A stretch of DNA of 64,000 bases. Origin: Alnus glutinosa. Lineage: Eukaryota; Streptophyta; Magnoliopsida; Fagales; Betulaceae. The DNA is taken from NCBI RefSeq assembly GCF_958979055.1, contig NC_084891.1, forward strand, positions 25,257,501 to 25,321,500, in the 5' to 3' direction. Made by a program: the position numbers and the translations under genes. The notes beneath the pieces are model-generated. The model ran no database searches, was not told the DNA's origin, and saw only the letters and a list, made by a program, of their open reading frames with translations. How positions within the stretch are numbered: position 1 is the stretch's first letter; each line of letters starts with the position of its first letter. Below are positions 1-13,568 of the stretch, one piece after another.

Positions 1-3000
1 TGCCCTAGCCACCAGTTCCGACGACTCCCAGGTCGCTGCGGCTCGCGAGGATGGCTCGCTCGAGATTTGGCTCGTCTCTCCCGGCTCCGTCGGCTGGCAC
101 TGTCAGCTGGTACCGCAAGTTTCACTTTTGTTTTATCTTTCTTCTTTGGTTAATATCATATTCATCAGATTGATAACGTATTTGAAACGTTTTGTGTGAA
201 GACGATCCATGGAGACCCTAATTCAAGGGTTTCGTCGCTCGTGTGGTGTCGAGCTGGTTCAAAAGGCTTGCCTTGTGGTCGGTTATTCTCGTCTAGCATC
301 GACGGGTCGGTTTCGGAGTGGGATCTTTTTGACTTGAAGCAGAAGGTATACTGAAAAGCACTTACATTATTTACCCTTTTATCACTGTGCATATATTAAA
401 AATTTGTATCCTCAGCAAAACAAGCTGAATGCTAATTTTGGAGTACACACTACAACTATAGCTTTAATCCCTGAAAATAAATGATGTGCTCTGCAGTGGT
501 ACTATGGTAGCTAGTCATTGCGCTTAATATGACTGAAATAACGGTCATTGTATCTGAAGGTAAATTTGTAAACCAAATGAATCATAGGAGAAACCGTGGG
601 GGCAGGTCTGCTGCTGGTAATGTTGCAATGATAGGCAAATTGCAAGAAGTACCAGCAGCTGGGATTTTTGTGTGTTTCAATCTTTTGCAAACCATAATTT
701 ATTATGAAAAGAGGTTTTGCAGCACGAACCTATTCTGTTGTTCGATTATTACTGAATTGATGTGCTTAAACCACTTGTTGTTTCGAATGAATTATTAGAT
801 CGTATTCTAAACTTATGTGTATTTGCAGACTGTATTAGAGTCAATTGGGGTCTCAATCTGGCAGATGGCTGTAGCCCCCTCTAATGACCATTTGCTTGAT
901 ACAAAGCCTAAGTCTGAGCATATTGGAAATGGGTATTTAAATGGCAAACTAAACATGGATGATCACGAAACCAGTGACAGTGAAGATGATTCTGACTCAG
1001 TTGAACTTCATGAGCTAGCTGTTAGTGAGCTACCGCTTGTGGCAATTGGTTGTGATGATGGTTGTGTGCGAATATACAGTATCTCTGACTCTGATGAATT
1101 TATTTACACAAGATCATTGCCTAGGGTCAGTGGTGAGATATCTTCTTCTCACTGTATATGCTTGCTGTCTCATTGATTCTTGTTCTTCTTCTTCCTTAAA
1201 CATTTATCTCAATTCTAATTGTAGAGAAAGTTTGTCCTGTTATTATTTTCAGGGCGTGTTTTAAGTGTGACCTGGAGTCCTGATGCGAGTATGATATTTG
1301 CAGGGAGTAGTGATGGGTATGTATGCGAGCTTCAGTATGCCTGATTGCTAAAATTCTGGCACATGCTTCACTATCATGCTTGCAGTTTCACTGAACTTTG
1401 ATAAATCTCTCATTCCTTGTTGAGATTAAAATAATCTATCATGTTTGCTACAATGGATTTTCCTCCCTTTTGCAGGTTTATAAGATGCTGGGATGCTAAA
1501 TTTGGTCATGAGGTCTACAGGATTACAGTTGGACTTGGAGGTTCAGGTAGTGGACCTGATCTTTGTGTATGGTCCTTACTCTCTCTGAGGTAAAAATGGA
1601 TGCATTTTTGTATTTTTGTTTTTCATTTGTGTGTGGCTTATGAGCGTCTGGTCCATTTTGTTTGTTGCTAAGGCATTGGCTTACATTGCTAATATCGAGT
1701 GATTTGTGATTTTAGGTGTGGGACCCTTGTTAGTGCGGACAGTACTGGTAGTGTCCAGTTTTGGGACAGTCAGCATGGGACTCTTTTGCAGGCGCATTCT
1801 CTTCACAAAGGTGACGTATTAGCTCTGGCAGCAGCTCCCAGCCATAACAGGGTGTTCTCTGCTGGTTCTGATGGTCAGGTACAAGATGTTGGTCCTCTTT
1901 GGAGTTGAAAATTATATATCCAGTTTGTCTATTCCTCCACAATTAACTTGATTGTCACACTTTTACTACTTTTGAAATATGAAGCTATTTAAGCAAACAA
2001 ATGTATTGGGCATTACATTATTGCTTGATACTTCCAGATGAAATGTGGTGGCTAGTTTCACATAAATGTCAATATTTCAAAATTTGGTCCAATTCTTTTA
2101 TTCCATTTAAGTGTTGATTAGGACTGGATTGTGCCACTGCAAAGCAAATGAAAATGGAGGATTTTAGAGGCTGATTTATGTGACCCGAAGGCTAGTTGTC
2201 AGGTTTATCTGACAGTGACGATGTGCTGCATGTGTAAGTGAGTTATATATTGTTCATAGAAGATGAAAACAATGAAGATGTTTAGAAACAGCAAGACAAG
2301 GTGACATTGTGAAGAAATTTTATGAGACGGTCATGTGCTTTTTTTTTTTTTTTCAATACTATTATCATTTGGCTTGGATTATTGAGCTTGGGTTAGGCTT
2401 CATTGGTTTGTTTAGAGAGCTCAAAGGCTCAAGCTTTGTAAACCTAGTTGACCAAACCCATATTGGTAGTTTTAGAACTTAAGGTTTATGGCCTGTTACT
2501 TGTTAGATGTGACTCGAGTACATTGATTAAGAGTACCCTCTCTAATTTGCCTACTTATTTATTATTTATTTTTTTGTCTCTTTTTCCCCTGCCCTTCGGG
2601 CGTTGTCAATCGCATAGAGAAGCTTAGACGAGATTTCTTGTGGGGTGGTAATGGGGAAGAGTTCAAATTTCATTTGGTGGGTTGGACCTAGGTTTGTTTC
2701 CCTGATTTTTGGTGCTTGGGGATTGAGTGTCTGAAATTTACTCATGTTTAACCGAGCTCTCTTGGGGGAGGTGGTTATGGCGCTATGCTATTCAGATAGA
2801 GGCTCTATGGAGAGAAGTAGTGGATTCTAAATATGACAGCTCGTTGGGTGATTGGAGTTCTAATGAGGTTGGTCTCTGGAAAAATATCAGGAGGGACTGG
2901 GGAGGATTTTTCTAGATGCGCTGGTTTTGTGGTGGGGGATGGTTCTATGATTAGATTTTGGCATCAAGTGTGGTGTGGAGATCAGGCTCTTAAGGTAGCT

Positions 3001-6000
3001 TTTCTGGAGTTATTTGGTATTGCTCGCCTTAAGGGTGCTTCAATGGTAGACCACTTACAACTTTCTAGTGACTCATCAATGGAATGTCAATCTTATCAAA
3101 GCGACGCATGACTGGGAAGTGGATTTCTTCTCCTCGTTCTTCAGGCGTGGAGGACAGGCTTTGTTGGACCCCTTCCAAGAGAGGTTAGATTATTCTATAA
3201 TTTCTTTATCCCCTATCATAGTGCCCCCTTTCCTTGGAGGAGTATTTGGTGGAGTAAGGTTCCATTGAGAGTGGCTTTCTTCAACTGGTTGGCCGCTTTA
3301 GGAAAGATCCTCACTATGGATCACTTAAGGAAGCAGAATTTCGTAGTGATGGATTGTGTTGCATGTGCAAGAGGAGGGGGAAATTGTAGATCATCTTTTA
3401 ATTCACTATGAGGTTGCTAGGGTCTTATGAAATTCTATTTTCGGTCTTTGTGGGTTAGAGTGGGGTATGCCTTGTTGGGTGGTGGATCTCTACGCAAGTT
3501 GGAGAGGGCAATTTGGTAGGTTTTTCAAAGTGTAGTAGTGTGGAAGATGATCTCACCTTGCTTAATGTGGTGTATATGGAGAAAAAGAAATGATCAAAGT
3601 TTTGAAATTCTGAAACGGCTGTGGTGTAACTAAAGGCCTTATTCTTCCAAACTCTTTTTCTGGTTATGCGTTTCTCTTGTATACTTCCTTTGTACTTTTC
3701 ATGATCAAAAACTTCTCTATAGCTCTTTAGGAGAGTATTATAATTCAGAACTTGTATGATTGGTATAGTCACTTAGTTTGCTTCCATATGTTGTTTCTTC
3801 AGTGGGACATATTATTGGCTATGCTATTTGTCATACGCCCATTCCACTAGGCTGGCGTGGCCATGTCCATTTTTCATACCATGTCAGCCTTTTTCCTTTT
3901 TTTTTTAAAAGAAAAAACAAAAATGGACAGAGTCACATCAACCCAATGAGATGGGGGTATGACAAGTAGAATCTCTCTCTTCCCCTAAATCAAGGCCTTC
4001 AACCTTGTCCCCAATTTTGAACGAATGGAAAACAACTTTCCAGGTCTTTTCAATGATAAATTGTTGTTTCGTTTTTGCAAATCCATCATCTTCCTTCCTC
4101 CAAACATGCTTCTTTTCCTTAATTTGTTACAACAATTGCGGATTAAGGTCTGCATATAAATAAATCAAAGTGGAGGTTTCCCCTTTGGCATTCTTCTCTA
4201 TATATACCCTGTAAATTTTAAACATGATGACAAATCCCTAATGTGAATGAAAACTAAGCTTCTTGTTTCCTATTATCTTTTCTCTCAGTTATTCTGTTTT
4301 GTTATTATCCCTATTTTTTCAAAATGTGAGATTCTGTGCTAAGGATCTGCCGGTTTCTGAAACAGTTTCGTCACCTTTGAATCCCCTAGAATTTATGTAT
4401 TGATCTAGTCTTTATGCATCTTTTCTTGTCCCCCCTTCCTGTCGGAATTTTTAGCTTTTATAAACTTGGTTGGTCAAGTGCCCTTTACTAATGTTATTTG
4501 TTTGTAGGTTATTCTTTATAAGCTGTCTAGCGAAACAGTTGGACCTACTGATGACAAGGCTTCTTCTATAGTGATGAAGAAATGGATCTATGTTGGTTAT
4601 GTGAGAGCCCATACACATGATGTCAGGGCTTTGACATTGGCTGTTCCAATCAGCAGGGAAGGTTTGTCAATGACATTGTTGTTATTATTGTTGGTGATAT
4701 TAATTATTATTATTATTATACATACATACATATCCTTGGTACATGTATATATGTTTATGTTTCCAGTAGTTCTTTATAGTTGACATTTTTTGGCTGTTTC
4801 CCAATTCTAAAATTACATTACTCTAATTGGCAGATCCATTGCCGGATGAAAAGGTAAAAAGAATTCGATGCAAGGAGAAGCCCATTGAATTTAGTTACCA
4901 TAAGTGGGCCCACATGGGAGTTCCAATGCTCATCTCAGCAGGTGACGACACAAAGCTTTTTGCATACTCTGTGAAGGAATTCAGCAAGTTCTCTCCTCAT
5001 GATATCTGCCCTGCACCTCAGAGGGTACCCATTCAACTGGTGCATAATACGGTTTTCAATCAAACACCATTGCTTCTAGTCCAGGCTTCCCATTGGTTAG
5101 ATGTTCTGTGTGTACGCACAAAGGGTGTTGCCTTTTCTGACATGGCATGTGGTCCTTCTGGTGGCCATGCCGTGACAGATCTGCTTGCTCGAATTAAGAC
5201 TAAGGCATCTCGGAGGATCATTTGCAGTTCTATTTCTAATTCAGGGGCACTTTTTGCATATTCTGATCATGTGAGACCCAGCCTATTTGAGTTGAAGATG
5301 CGTGGAGTTGGGAAAAATACATGGACTGTTAATAAAAGGCAACTTCCTCCAAAACTACCATTTGCCCATTCAATGGTTTTTAGTTTTGATTCTTCTCGTT
5401 TGATGATAGCTGGGCATGATAGAAAGATATATGTAAGCTGTTCTTTGGCTACACTGTTTTGTTTTTTTTTTTAGTGTAATTTTTCTTCCTAGTTTTTGTA
5501 TTCTACAAGGCATGCCCCTTGTGGGAGGACTTCTTAGGGTTTGTCCTTAGAGGCTGAAATCCTCCGAGTGGCTAGTGTGAGGTTCACAGTGTACCTCATG
5601 CCTTGCCCTATGCCTTCGTCAAGTACCTAATTTGTGAACCTAGTTAAGTTCTCAATCATACTTGACAGATTAAGGCTCTAAGCTGTCAAGATTGACTTTT
5701 ATGGTGAAACTATTATTTGGGATAGTTGAGGATGTATGTGTGAACTGACCTTGATATTATGTTTTAGTAATACTATTGAATATAAATTTCTATTACTACT
5801 TCATGACTAACTGCTGGCTGAACATTAGTGTTAATGGTAAATGTGCACACATGCAATTGTAATGAAATTGATATGTACATGCTGTAGTAGCACATGGTTT
5901 ATTTCTTTGCCTTTGGTTTTATGAATTGTAATTTCTGTGATTTAATATAATTGAGTATTGGGCTTAGTGTATGCCTATTACTTATGCATAGATTCTTAAT

Positions 6001-9000
6001 TCACACCTTTGCATGAAAAACTTATTTGTAGTTATGCTCTTTTGCCTGCACGGACAAGTTAAGGAAGATTTGTAAAACAAAGTTGTCTTCTTAGAGTTTT
6101 ATAAGGTTTACCTCAAGATTCATTTCTCTATAGTATGAGAAAAAAAAGTGCACCTTAATATTCCTAAGAGTAAGCTCTCTCTTGCATGTAGTTTGAGGCA
6201 AATGCATTAGGATTAACTTTTTTGGTTCATGATTTTATCACCATGTGCATGAACTGGTTGGAAATATAAGCCTCATATGAACAAACAAGATGCATATGAC
6301 TCTCTGACGTGCTTGCAGCAATGCTGCACTAAATAAAGGTGTTGTCTGATATTTTGTTGCGTGTCTTTCCATAAGTTCTTTACGTCTCATTGGCATAATG
6401 GAAATCCATGGCATTAATCTTACCCTTTCCTTTAAATTACCATGTTTTTAAGGGTTAATGTTTGAAGCATTGTTATTTTTATTTATGTGTTTTTCACCAG
6501 GAGTATAAATTATTTTCCCAAACATATGTAGTATTGATATATGCTTGTTAATATGATGAGACATTTAAATTATTTTCCCGAACATTTTCCCGTTTTGAAT
6601 TCAAGAAGAGTGAGACTAAAAGCTTTAATAATTATACTGTGGACATTCATCCTCCAGAGACGTAGTTTACTGTCTGTGGTTGAACAACTTAGGTGTATTT
6701 ATCTGCACACTATTCAGCTTCTGTTTCTTGACCTTTATTCTTCTGGATGCTACAGGTTGTGGATGTGGGCAGCTCACAACTAGTACATACCTTCACACCA
6801 TGCCGCGAGTTGCATGATGAACAACTACCACCTTGTGAGCCTCCTATTACAAGAATGTTTACAAGTTCTGATGGCCAGTGGCTAGCTGCTGTCAACTGCT
6901 TTGGAGATGTTTATGTATTTAATCTGGAGATTTTAAGGTTTGGAACAACACTTTGTTGTGCATTTATTTACTGATTGTACTTTTCATTATTTTCTATTCA
7001 TGAGATCCAGACGTCATTAGTCATACCTTAGCAGAGCAGGTACCTATGAAGATTCATTTATAAATTGTCTTGAGAATTAGTGTCTAACTGGTAATGATTA
7101 TAAATTGTCTGAGAATTAGTGCCTGTAACTGGTTATGATTTTGTTTGCTTACAAGTTTTGTGTGCTTATTTTGGGATATGAAGATTTTAAGTATACATGT
7201 TTTTTGCTTTTATTTTAATGGTAGACTCTAACTGGTATTAGATATTGGTCACTATCTGGATTGTTTTATGGTCATGGCTGAATACTTGTGGGGAGGATTA
7301 AGTGAAAGTAGGCATGAGGTCGGAGAATTATTAAAGTTCTGATTTTGCTGCATTACAAACTATTTCATCATTTAGACACGGGACTATAGTCTTGTAGAAT
7401 TATTCATTAAAAAAAAGAACTATAGTCTTGTAGAATGACCTTGTGCCTTGACATTTCTTTGTTGTAAACTCTTTTTGGTTCTGTGGAGCAGGCAGCACTG
7501 GTTTATTTCAAGATTGGATGGTGCCTCTGTTACAGCTGGTGGTTTTCCTCCAAGGAACAACAATGTGCTTATTATTACAACCTCTTCAAATCAGGTCTAT
7601 GCATTTGATGTGGAGGCCAGGCAATTGGGGGAGTGGTCAATGCAGCATACATTTATTCTGCCGAGAAGATACCAAGAATTCCCTGGGGAAGTCATTGGAC
7701 TTTCTTTCTTGCCCTCGTCAAATTCATCATCTGTTATAGTTTACAGTGCCAGGTGCTCATCTCTTCTAGTATATGTTTGTAGTTTTGTTGGGCTCTTAGA
7801 ACAAAGGAAAATGCTAAAATGACAGATAACAATGGGCAAAAAGCAAAGTATCTACACGCCTCAATGATCTGGCTTAATCAGTTAAAATTTTGACTTATGT
7901 CCTAATAATATATGAACTTGTATTATTTCGATTACTTATCAAAAAATATATAAAGTTGCACTCCTTTTCTAATTCAAAAAGTAATACCAGAATGAATAAC
8001 GTTAAGGTTGATTGTCCTAAGAAACTGTGAGACCTCCAGAATTTGGGGATTTCTGCTTTAAAGTTAGAATGATTCTGTCTGCATTGAGAACTGACACCTC
8101 ATGCAGTTCAGTATTCCCAAATTCTCCCCATAAATATGCGATAACTTTTTGTGTATTGAATATTATGAACGTACTCACATAATTTTCTTTGAAAAGGAAT
8201 GTTTTGAATGTGCATTAATGGCGTTTGTGAGTGTATCAGAAATTTCCTTTTTGGGATTGAGTTTGAATTATACTGTGCTTGTCATAAGTTGGCATATCCA
8301 ATACTAAGACGGGTTCCACAAATAATTTGGAATCCTTTAAACTTTTATATTAATATCGTAGTTATAACTTTTTGGGTTGCGTGAGAAGACATACGATTTG
8401 TTGGTTGACATCTGCTAATCTGGTTGGTTGATGAGCTTCTGATAATGATCAACTTTGCAATGACGGATGCCATCGTCTTGATTTCTAGTTGTTCACAATA
8501 CTAACCTTCGAAATCGGTGGAACATGCTAGGTTATTTAGCAAGCAGACTTGATGATCATAGAGCTTTTCCTAGTGAATGCAATTTTCACTTTATTTTGAC
8601 ACATCAGAGACTGTGCAGGGAAAGACAACATAATTATTCTGATGGATTTTGCTAGCAGTTATTTAATATTTGTTTTATTTAGAATATAAAGGGGGCTTAC
8701 TATTTGTTTCAGAAGTATAATAATTTTGAGGCTCTCATTTTCAGCGATGTCTGAAATTTACAATTTTGTTTGTGCTGTAGGGCTATGTGCTTGATTGACT
8801 TCGGGATGCCAGTAGATCGAGATGAAAGTGAGTTGGTAAATGGTCAGGATACAGCACTGAGGAATTTACAAAGTACTCCAATTAAAGGGAGACTGAAACG
8901 AATATTGAGAGATGGTCAAACAGAGACTAAACTCAATGGTAGAAAAAATTTTGAGTTTTTTTCTTTCAGAAACCCTGTTTTATTTATTGGACATCTTTCC

Positions 9001-9093
9001 AAAAATTCCCTGTTGATCATAGACAAACCATGGTTGGAAGTGGTTAAAACTTTCGACACGGCACCTGTTCACAGACATATATTTGGGACATAA
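1..9093 (+). CDS. PCN: UTP4/POPCORN-type WD40 protein (5' partial, 11 exons seen)
   Basis: Nucleolar WD40-repeat protein of the UTP4/cirhin family; in plants the named member is POPCORN (PCN). The family works in the small-subunit processome (U3 snoRNP) during 18S rRNA maturation. Eleven exons join in frame: 1-109, 202-345, 829-1132, 1253-1316, 1476-1589, 1716-1878, 4508-4661, 4834-5432, 6756-6937, 7492-7752 and 8781-9093, all with GT-AG borders, giving about 801 residues and a TAA at 9091. The first codons read [18 protein letters not shown], so only a short N-terminus lies outside the window. WD-type segments include [42 protein letters not shown] and a linker with an acidic run ([12 protein letters not shown]). 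Intron 6 (1879-4507) is swollen by a LINE remnant and a MITE. No frameshift was found. Family call is by recognition, not alignment. Confidence 0.9.
2590..3775 (+). mobile_element. Degenerate LINE 3' part (RT tail and zf-RVT region) in intron 6
   Basis: Broken reading frames, sense to the host gene, spell the C-terminal part of a plant non-LTR retrotransposon polyprotein. Pieces include [18 protein letters not shown] near 2625-2690, [18 protein letters not shown] near 2800-2860, [16 protein letters not shown] near 2935-2985, and the zinc-binding reverse-transcriptase tail [18 protein letters not shown] near 3255-3310, then [13 protein letters not shown] near 3570-3605. Stops and frameshifts break it throughout, so it is dead. 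Only the 3' third of an element remains, which fits the usual 5' truncation of LINEs. Borders are approximate and no target-site duplication was identified. Confidence 0.85.
3824..3969. mobile_element. MITE with about 37-bp imperfect terminal inverted repeats
   Basis: The left end reads CTATTTGTCATACGCCCAT and the right end, inverted, reads CTACTTGTCATACCCCCAT; similarity continues inward for about 37 bases. The total is about 146 bp with no coding potential. It sits just downstream of the LINE remnant, still inside intron 6 of the UTP4/PCN gene. The superfamily is unknown because no clear target-site duplication was seen. Confidence 0.6.
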
Positions 9094-9249
9094 TTGCTTG
9101 TCAGAAGGGTTTGTTGACAGCCTTTTGGAGGGAAAGTTCAAGTCACCGAGGGTCTAAAGCATGTTTTGTATTGTATTATGCCCCGAATAATTTTGTTAAC
9201 CTGTTAAAGTAGTTATTAATTCATTTTAATATATTAGATCATTCCCAAG

Positions 9250-9673
9250 ATTGATGTGTATGTTCATTTCCAGCATTTGTCGAGTCTTACGTTTGTATTT
9301 ACTTTGGCTTTCATTCTCCAACCGGTTGTAAAAGAATGTCTTCTCTCTTTTTGAAGAAACTAGAAAGGTTTGGGAACCGCAGCTAATGGCTGACTCTTGT
9401 AAAAGCTTTGCATGTTCATTTCGCTATGATGCATTCTTTATTCCACCGGAGTAGTATTTGGGAGAGAAAAAAAAAAAGATGAAATTTCAGTTTCCGCTGG
9501 GAAATATCATGAGATAAAAAGGAAATAAAGTAAGCTGTCATGGTGTAGGGGTTCTGACCATCTCAGTTGTTAACGCAGCTAAATGAGAAAAAAGGGAAAT
9601 TGATTTATCCATCCATCTTGTAGTCTGTTTTTGAGTGGTAATTACGGGTGGATGTTTCGTGTTAGTTTGTTGA

Positions 9674-9707
<34 letters not shown>

Positions 9708-11490
9708 TTTGAGAAAAGTTTATTGAATTTGGGTGTTGAGGTATGGATATAAGTTTGTATAAATCAATTTTAACTCGATCTATTTAATTAAACGAGGCAG
9801 ACTTCTCAACTTTAACCTCTTAATTAATGTCGTATTAGGTTCGTTGGTCTTGCAAAAGGTTGCCAGCATATAGTAAAATTTAAAACTAGCAATTAATCAC
9901 CTAATGTTGCTCTCATATTCCAACGAGATGCTCCCTAGCTTGCTGTCCAAATTGCCGTCGAACAGTTATTGGGGCATACTTTGGACGTACACACGGTACC
10001 CACAGTAGAAGGGAAACAACAAATGGTTGTTTCATCCCCCATGTGCGTACCCTGTCAAATGCTGTAAGTTTGACTACAATTGGAAGGCAAAGGATTATTG
10101 AGTTATTAAGCAATATCAGGATTGTATTTGAGTTATTAACCCAAGAACAAAACTTGGGTCTTCTTGACATGTGGTCAATCATATCTTCTTCGTCTGTGGA
10201 TTGTATTTAATATTTTCAGAATCACTAGAAGATTGATAGGAGACAGGTGGAGGGGATTGTCCTTTTCCAAGATACGGTGCTAATTCTGTGTGGATTGGAG
10301 CCCCTTCTTTCCCCGCCAAGACAAATTCAATAATGCACCAGTGTTTTGCATGTATGGATCATATTTTTAGCGGGTAGCTATCAAAGGGTGGTGTGGGGCA
10401 TTTCCTTTCGGTTCCTTTTGGTGGAAAGTGAAGCTTCGCTTTTGGTTCCTGCCATCGGGAAAATTGTTTGTTTCCAAGTCTAGGAAGGCTTACACAGTTG
10501 CCATCGCCAAATTTACCCACCCAAAGTTTGTTGTGAGCTAGGCTAGCTGGCAATAGCTGCATGCAGTAGAAAATAAAAGTGAGCCACTGATTGGCCTTGG
10601 CCTTGGCCTTGATGATGCGGATGCCCCATCTCACTCGCTCACTTTCTGTCTCTCTGTGCGTGTGGGGGAGCAAATGGATGGTTATCCAGCATATCGATCT
10701 GTGGAAAAATGAGGGCTCTGTTCTTCAGAGGACCACAACTCTTTAATGATGAGCTTTTTCTTTGTTTTCTCCAGCCTTCTCAGTAACTGGCATTTTCCAC
10801 TTTGGTAAGATTTTTGAGTACTTCCCAACATGGTTAAGCTCCTGTCTCCCCTTGTTTCCCCTTGTTTTCTGGTTTAATCATTAGAGCAATTATGCTTGTA
10901 AATTAGCTAGTCGATCTTTTTCCACGATTATTCATCTTCATTCTTCATATTTCTTTTTCTTGTCTTGTTATCATTATGGGACAATTACGCCCTTCTACTC
11001 CCAAACTATCATAAACGCCCCAAATCAAACCTTCAAAGCCATTTTATGTCATATATCATATTTTTATTCTATAATGTCGGCGAGATGGCACTTTGATCAA
11101 CCCTTGATTTTTTTTTTTTTTTTTTTTTTATTTTTTTTTTATTTTTTTATTTTTTTAAATTTTTTAAATAATGATTAATCTAATGGTTAGTTGAGATTGC
11201 CACATCAGTACTTTAGAGAATAATTGTAGACTAAAAATGCGATATCTACTATCTAGCTAGTGTTACTCCATTTTAAAACCTCCATTAACTTCATATGTTA
11301 AATATGATGGAAGCATGCTCATGTGCTTGACAGTGCAATTGATCTATTTAAAATGCCCTAACTGCCCCTAAAACAAACAAAAAAAAAAACATCCATTCAT
11401 ATTTCATAAGCTCACATATAAGGTTAATCTCATCATTTCAACTTTCAAGTGGGTGGAATGTACGTGTTCGTCACGTGAGGAAATTTTTGG
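9250..11490. other. Intergenic, no supported gene
   Basis: AT-rich spacer between the UTP4/PCN 3' end and a MITE. It holds long T runs (about 9676-9700 and 11108-11160). The less AT-rich part, about 9900-10800, has open frames on the minus strand but no recognisable domain, start context or splice structure. I see nothing here that can be called a gene. Confidence 0.5.
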
Positions 11491-11497
11491 TCCAAAA

Positions 11498-11739
11498 GGG
11501 CTTGTTTGGATAACAATTGTTTTTTAATTATATTTTATTATTTTTCAAAAGCATGTTCGGGTTGTTTTTAGAATTCAAATTCTACTAAGATTTTAATCAA
11601 CTTTTGCTAATTTTTTTTCAAGTTTTTTAAACCATCCAAACATAATTTCAAAAATTAAATTATCTCGATATTCGCAATTTTAAATATAATACAAAATAGT
11701 CCAATATAATACAAAAAAATCACACATCCAAACGAGCCC
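11498..11739. mobile_element. MITE-like element, GGGCTTGTTTGGAT termini
   Basis: The left end reads AAAGGGCTTGTTTGGAT and the inverted right end reads AAAGGGCTCGTTTGGAT. The interior is AT-rich and loosely self-complementary, about 240 bp with no reading frame. Termini of the GGGC-TGTTTGGAT type are common on short plant DNA elements. A target-site duplication was not evident, so the superfamily is left open. Confidence 0.6.
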
Positions 11740-12400
11740 TTTAAGGCTTGATCAAAGGGATGGTGTAAAGTGATATTCAAACCTTTCTTTGGGATGCAAA
11801 ATGCCAAAATTAATAGTTTAAGAGATTTTTTGAAAAAAGAAAAAAATGATAGTTTGAGGATGGAACGTTTAAAGGATTCGGATTTTCAGCAATCTTTTGG
11901 TCTAGATTGTTAGCAATTCAAATAACAAATATGAGAGAATCTCTATATATAAGACTCGTATGCTAAAGTAAATGAGTGGACAATCTAAAATTTGTTTAAA
12001 CAAATAGGTCACATTAACTCTTTCACATTTACTATACAAATTATTAGCCATCCAAACAACAACATTGTTGAAAATCTGTGTCTCGAATTGTGCATGGCAG
12101 GACCTGAAGAAGACCCGCAGGTTTTATATGTGACAACTATTGTCTATTGATGTCAAAAGGAATTGAAGAAATGATTTATTTTTTATTTTTTTATATTTTT
12201 TTTAATGTTCTCAGGTTGTTCCCCACTGCATTGACAATAAAAGATAAAAAGGTGGAGTAGAATTAAAAAAAAAAAAAAAAACAGAAAAAAGAAGAAGAAA
12301 ATAAAAAGGATGAACAATATCCTCTTGAGATCTCACGCTATCTTTTACAGCCATCTAATCTCTGTCTCTCTGTCTCTGTGCAACAACTGCTGCAGTAGAG
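11740..12400. other. Intergenic, downstream of the SOFL gene
   Basis: AT-rich spacer lying 3' of the minus-strand SOFL gene, with A runs near 12265-12285. The last part probably includes that gene's 3' UTR. No gene or clear element is seen. Confidence 0.4.
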
Positions 12401-12410
12401 ACTAAAGATG

Positions 12411-13277
12411 TCATTTCCAATTTCTTCCATGAAAACCACCTGCCAAGAGAAAAAACAGAATTTCTAAGTCAGCATCACATCCTTGAAGCATTTCTACATG
12501 AACCCAAATCCAAAGCACAAATGGTGGGCCATGCACCTGCTTCTTCTGAAGCTGGCTTTTCAGCATAGGAGGATTCAAAGAAGCTAAAATGCTTCTGGAA
12601 TGCAGGTTTTCCCTGAAAATATTCGGAAGTGGCGCAGCTTAAATATTGTAGGATGATCATATTGGATAATTGTAATGGAGAAAAACAATCAGGAAGAGTA
12701 GGAACCTCAAAATGTGTAGCAGAGAAACCCTGAGAAAAATTCAATAAATTCTCCATTGAATCTTGATTCCTATACAGAGTTGTATCCGCCTGAAGAATTA
12801 GCAAAAAGCCAATCACTGATAAAGTTTGTCACAAGCGAAATATTGCTAGAAACATGTATTAGTATTGAAATAGTACTTCATTAATTTATTCTATAAACTT
12901 GCCTGCCGGGGAAAGCTCAATGCAGGGTAGCTAGCAGTGTCATCAAGATCTGAATGCCGTCGGTTTCTGCCATGTTCTTTGGCCTTCTTTTTCTTTTTGC
13001 TTTTGCCGGCAACCTCGGAGCGCGAAGAAGAATAAAAATGACACCCATTGTCATGAAAGCACTCCTCGTCATCTTCGTGGTAATGTGAAGGCCCAGAAGA
13101 AGCATCAGAGACCAACGATAAGTCCTCTGCTTTCTCCTCCACTCTTGCTTCTTTTCCTCCATATTCATGAGTTTCACCAACTCTGCTGAATTGATTTTCT
13201 GAAAGAGAGGATTGGTCCAAGTACCGAGTCCAGCCAGATTCACACCCACTACTCCATTGAGAAGGTGACATATCCAT
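12411..13277 (-). CDS. SOB FIVE-LIKE (SOFL) protein
   Basis: Small plant-specific protein of the SOFL family; family members raise cytokinin levels and affect development in Arabidopsis. Both family signatures are present in exon 1: CESGWTRYLDQSS near residue 12 and DLSLVSDASSGP near residue 52, followed by a basic tract GKSKKKKKAKEHGRNRR that resembles a nuclear signal. Exons on the minus strand: 13277-12903, 12789-12706, 12612-12537, 12439-12411; they join in frame to 187 residues ending GGFHGRNWK. Intron 1 uses a GC donor (CAG|GCAAGT). Intron 2 is only 93 nt, a multiple of three, with no in-frame stop, so its retention would add 31 residues. Reading through the last donor gives a different C-terminus ending at 12475. 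The small 3' exon rests on splice logic and the family-like ending, and is less certain. Confidence 0.82.
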
Positions 13278-13351
13278 TAATTCTCTCAGTTTCTCAGCCT
13301 TCTTATGACAAAAGATATATGAGGAACTATGAGCTTATAAGTGAGCCTCTC

Positions 13352-13568
13352 TCTCTCTCTCTGATCTCTCCCTGTATCTTTGGTGCTGTTCTCTATTTAA
13401 GCAGAAAAGGAGGACAGAGGCAGAAGAAACCAAGCGGATCACACTCAAATCCTAGACTGTGTTTGTCCTATGCTCTATCCTTTCGCCTTCTTATTTTTAT
13501 CTGTATGTGCATGAATCGAAATGGCCAGTTGGCTAGGTCGGTAGGTGTGTGCGTTTGCGTTTGTGTGT

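Noticed and set aside
9913..10673. Minus-strand frames of 89 and 104 codons
   Set aside because: No domain or conserved-looking segment and no gene context; composition is that of ordinary spacer.
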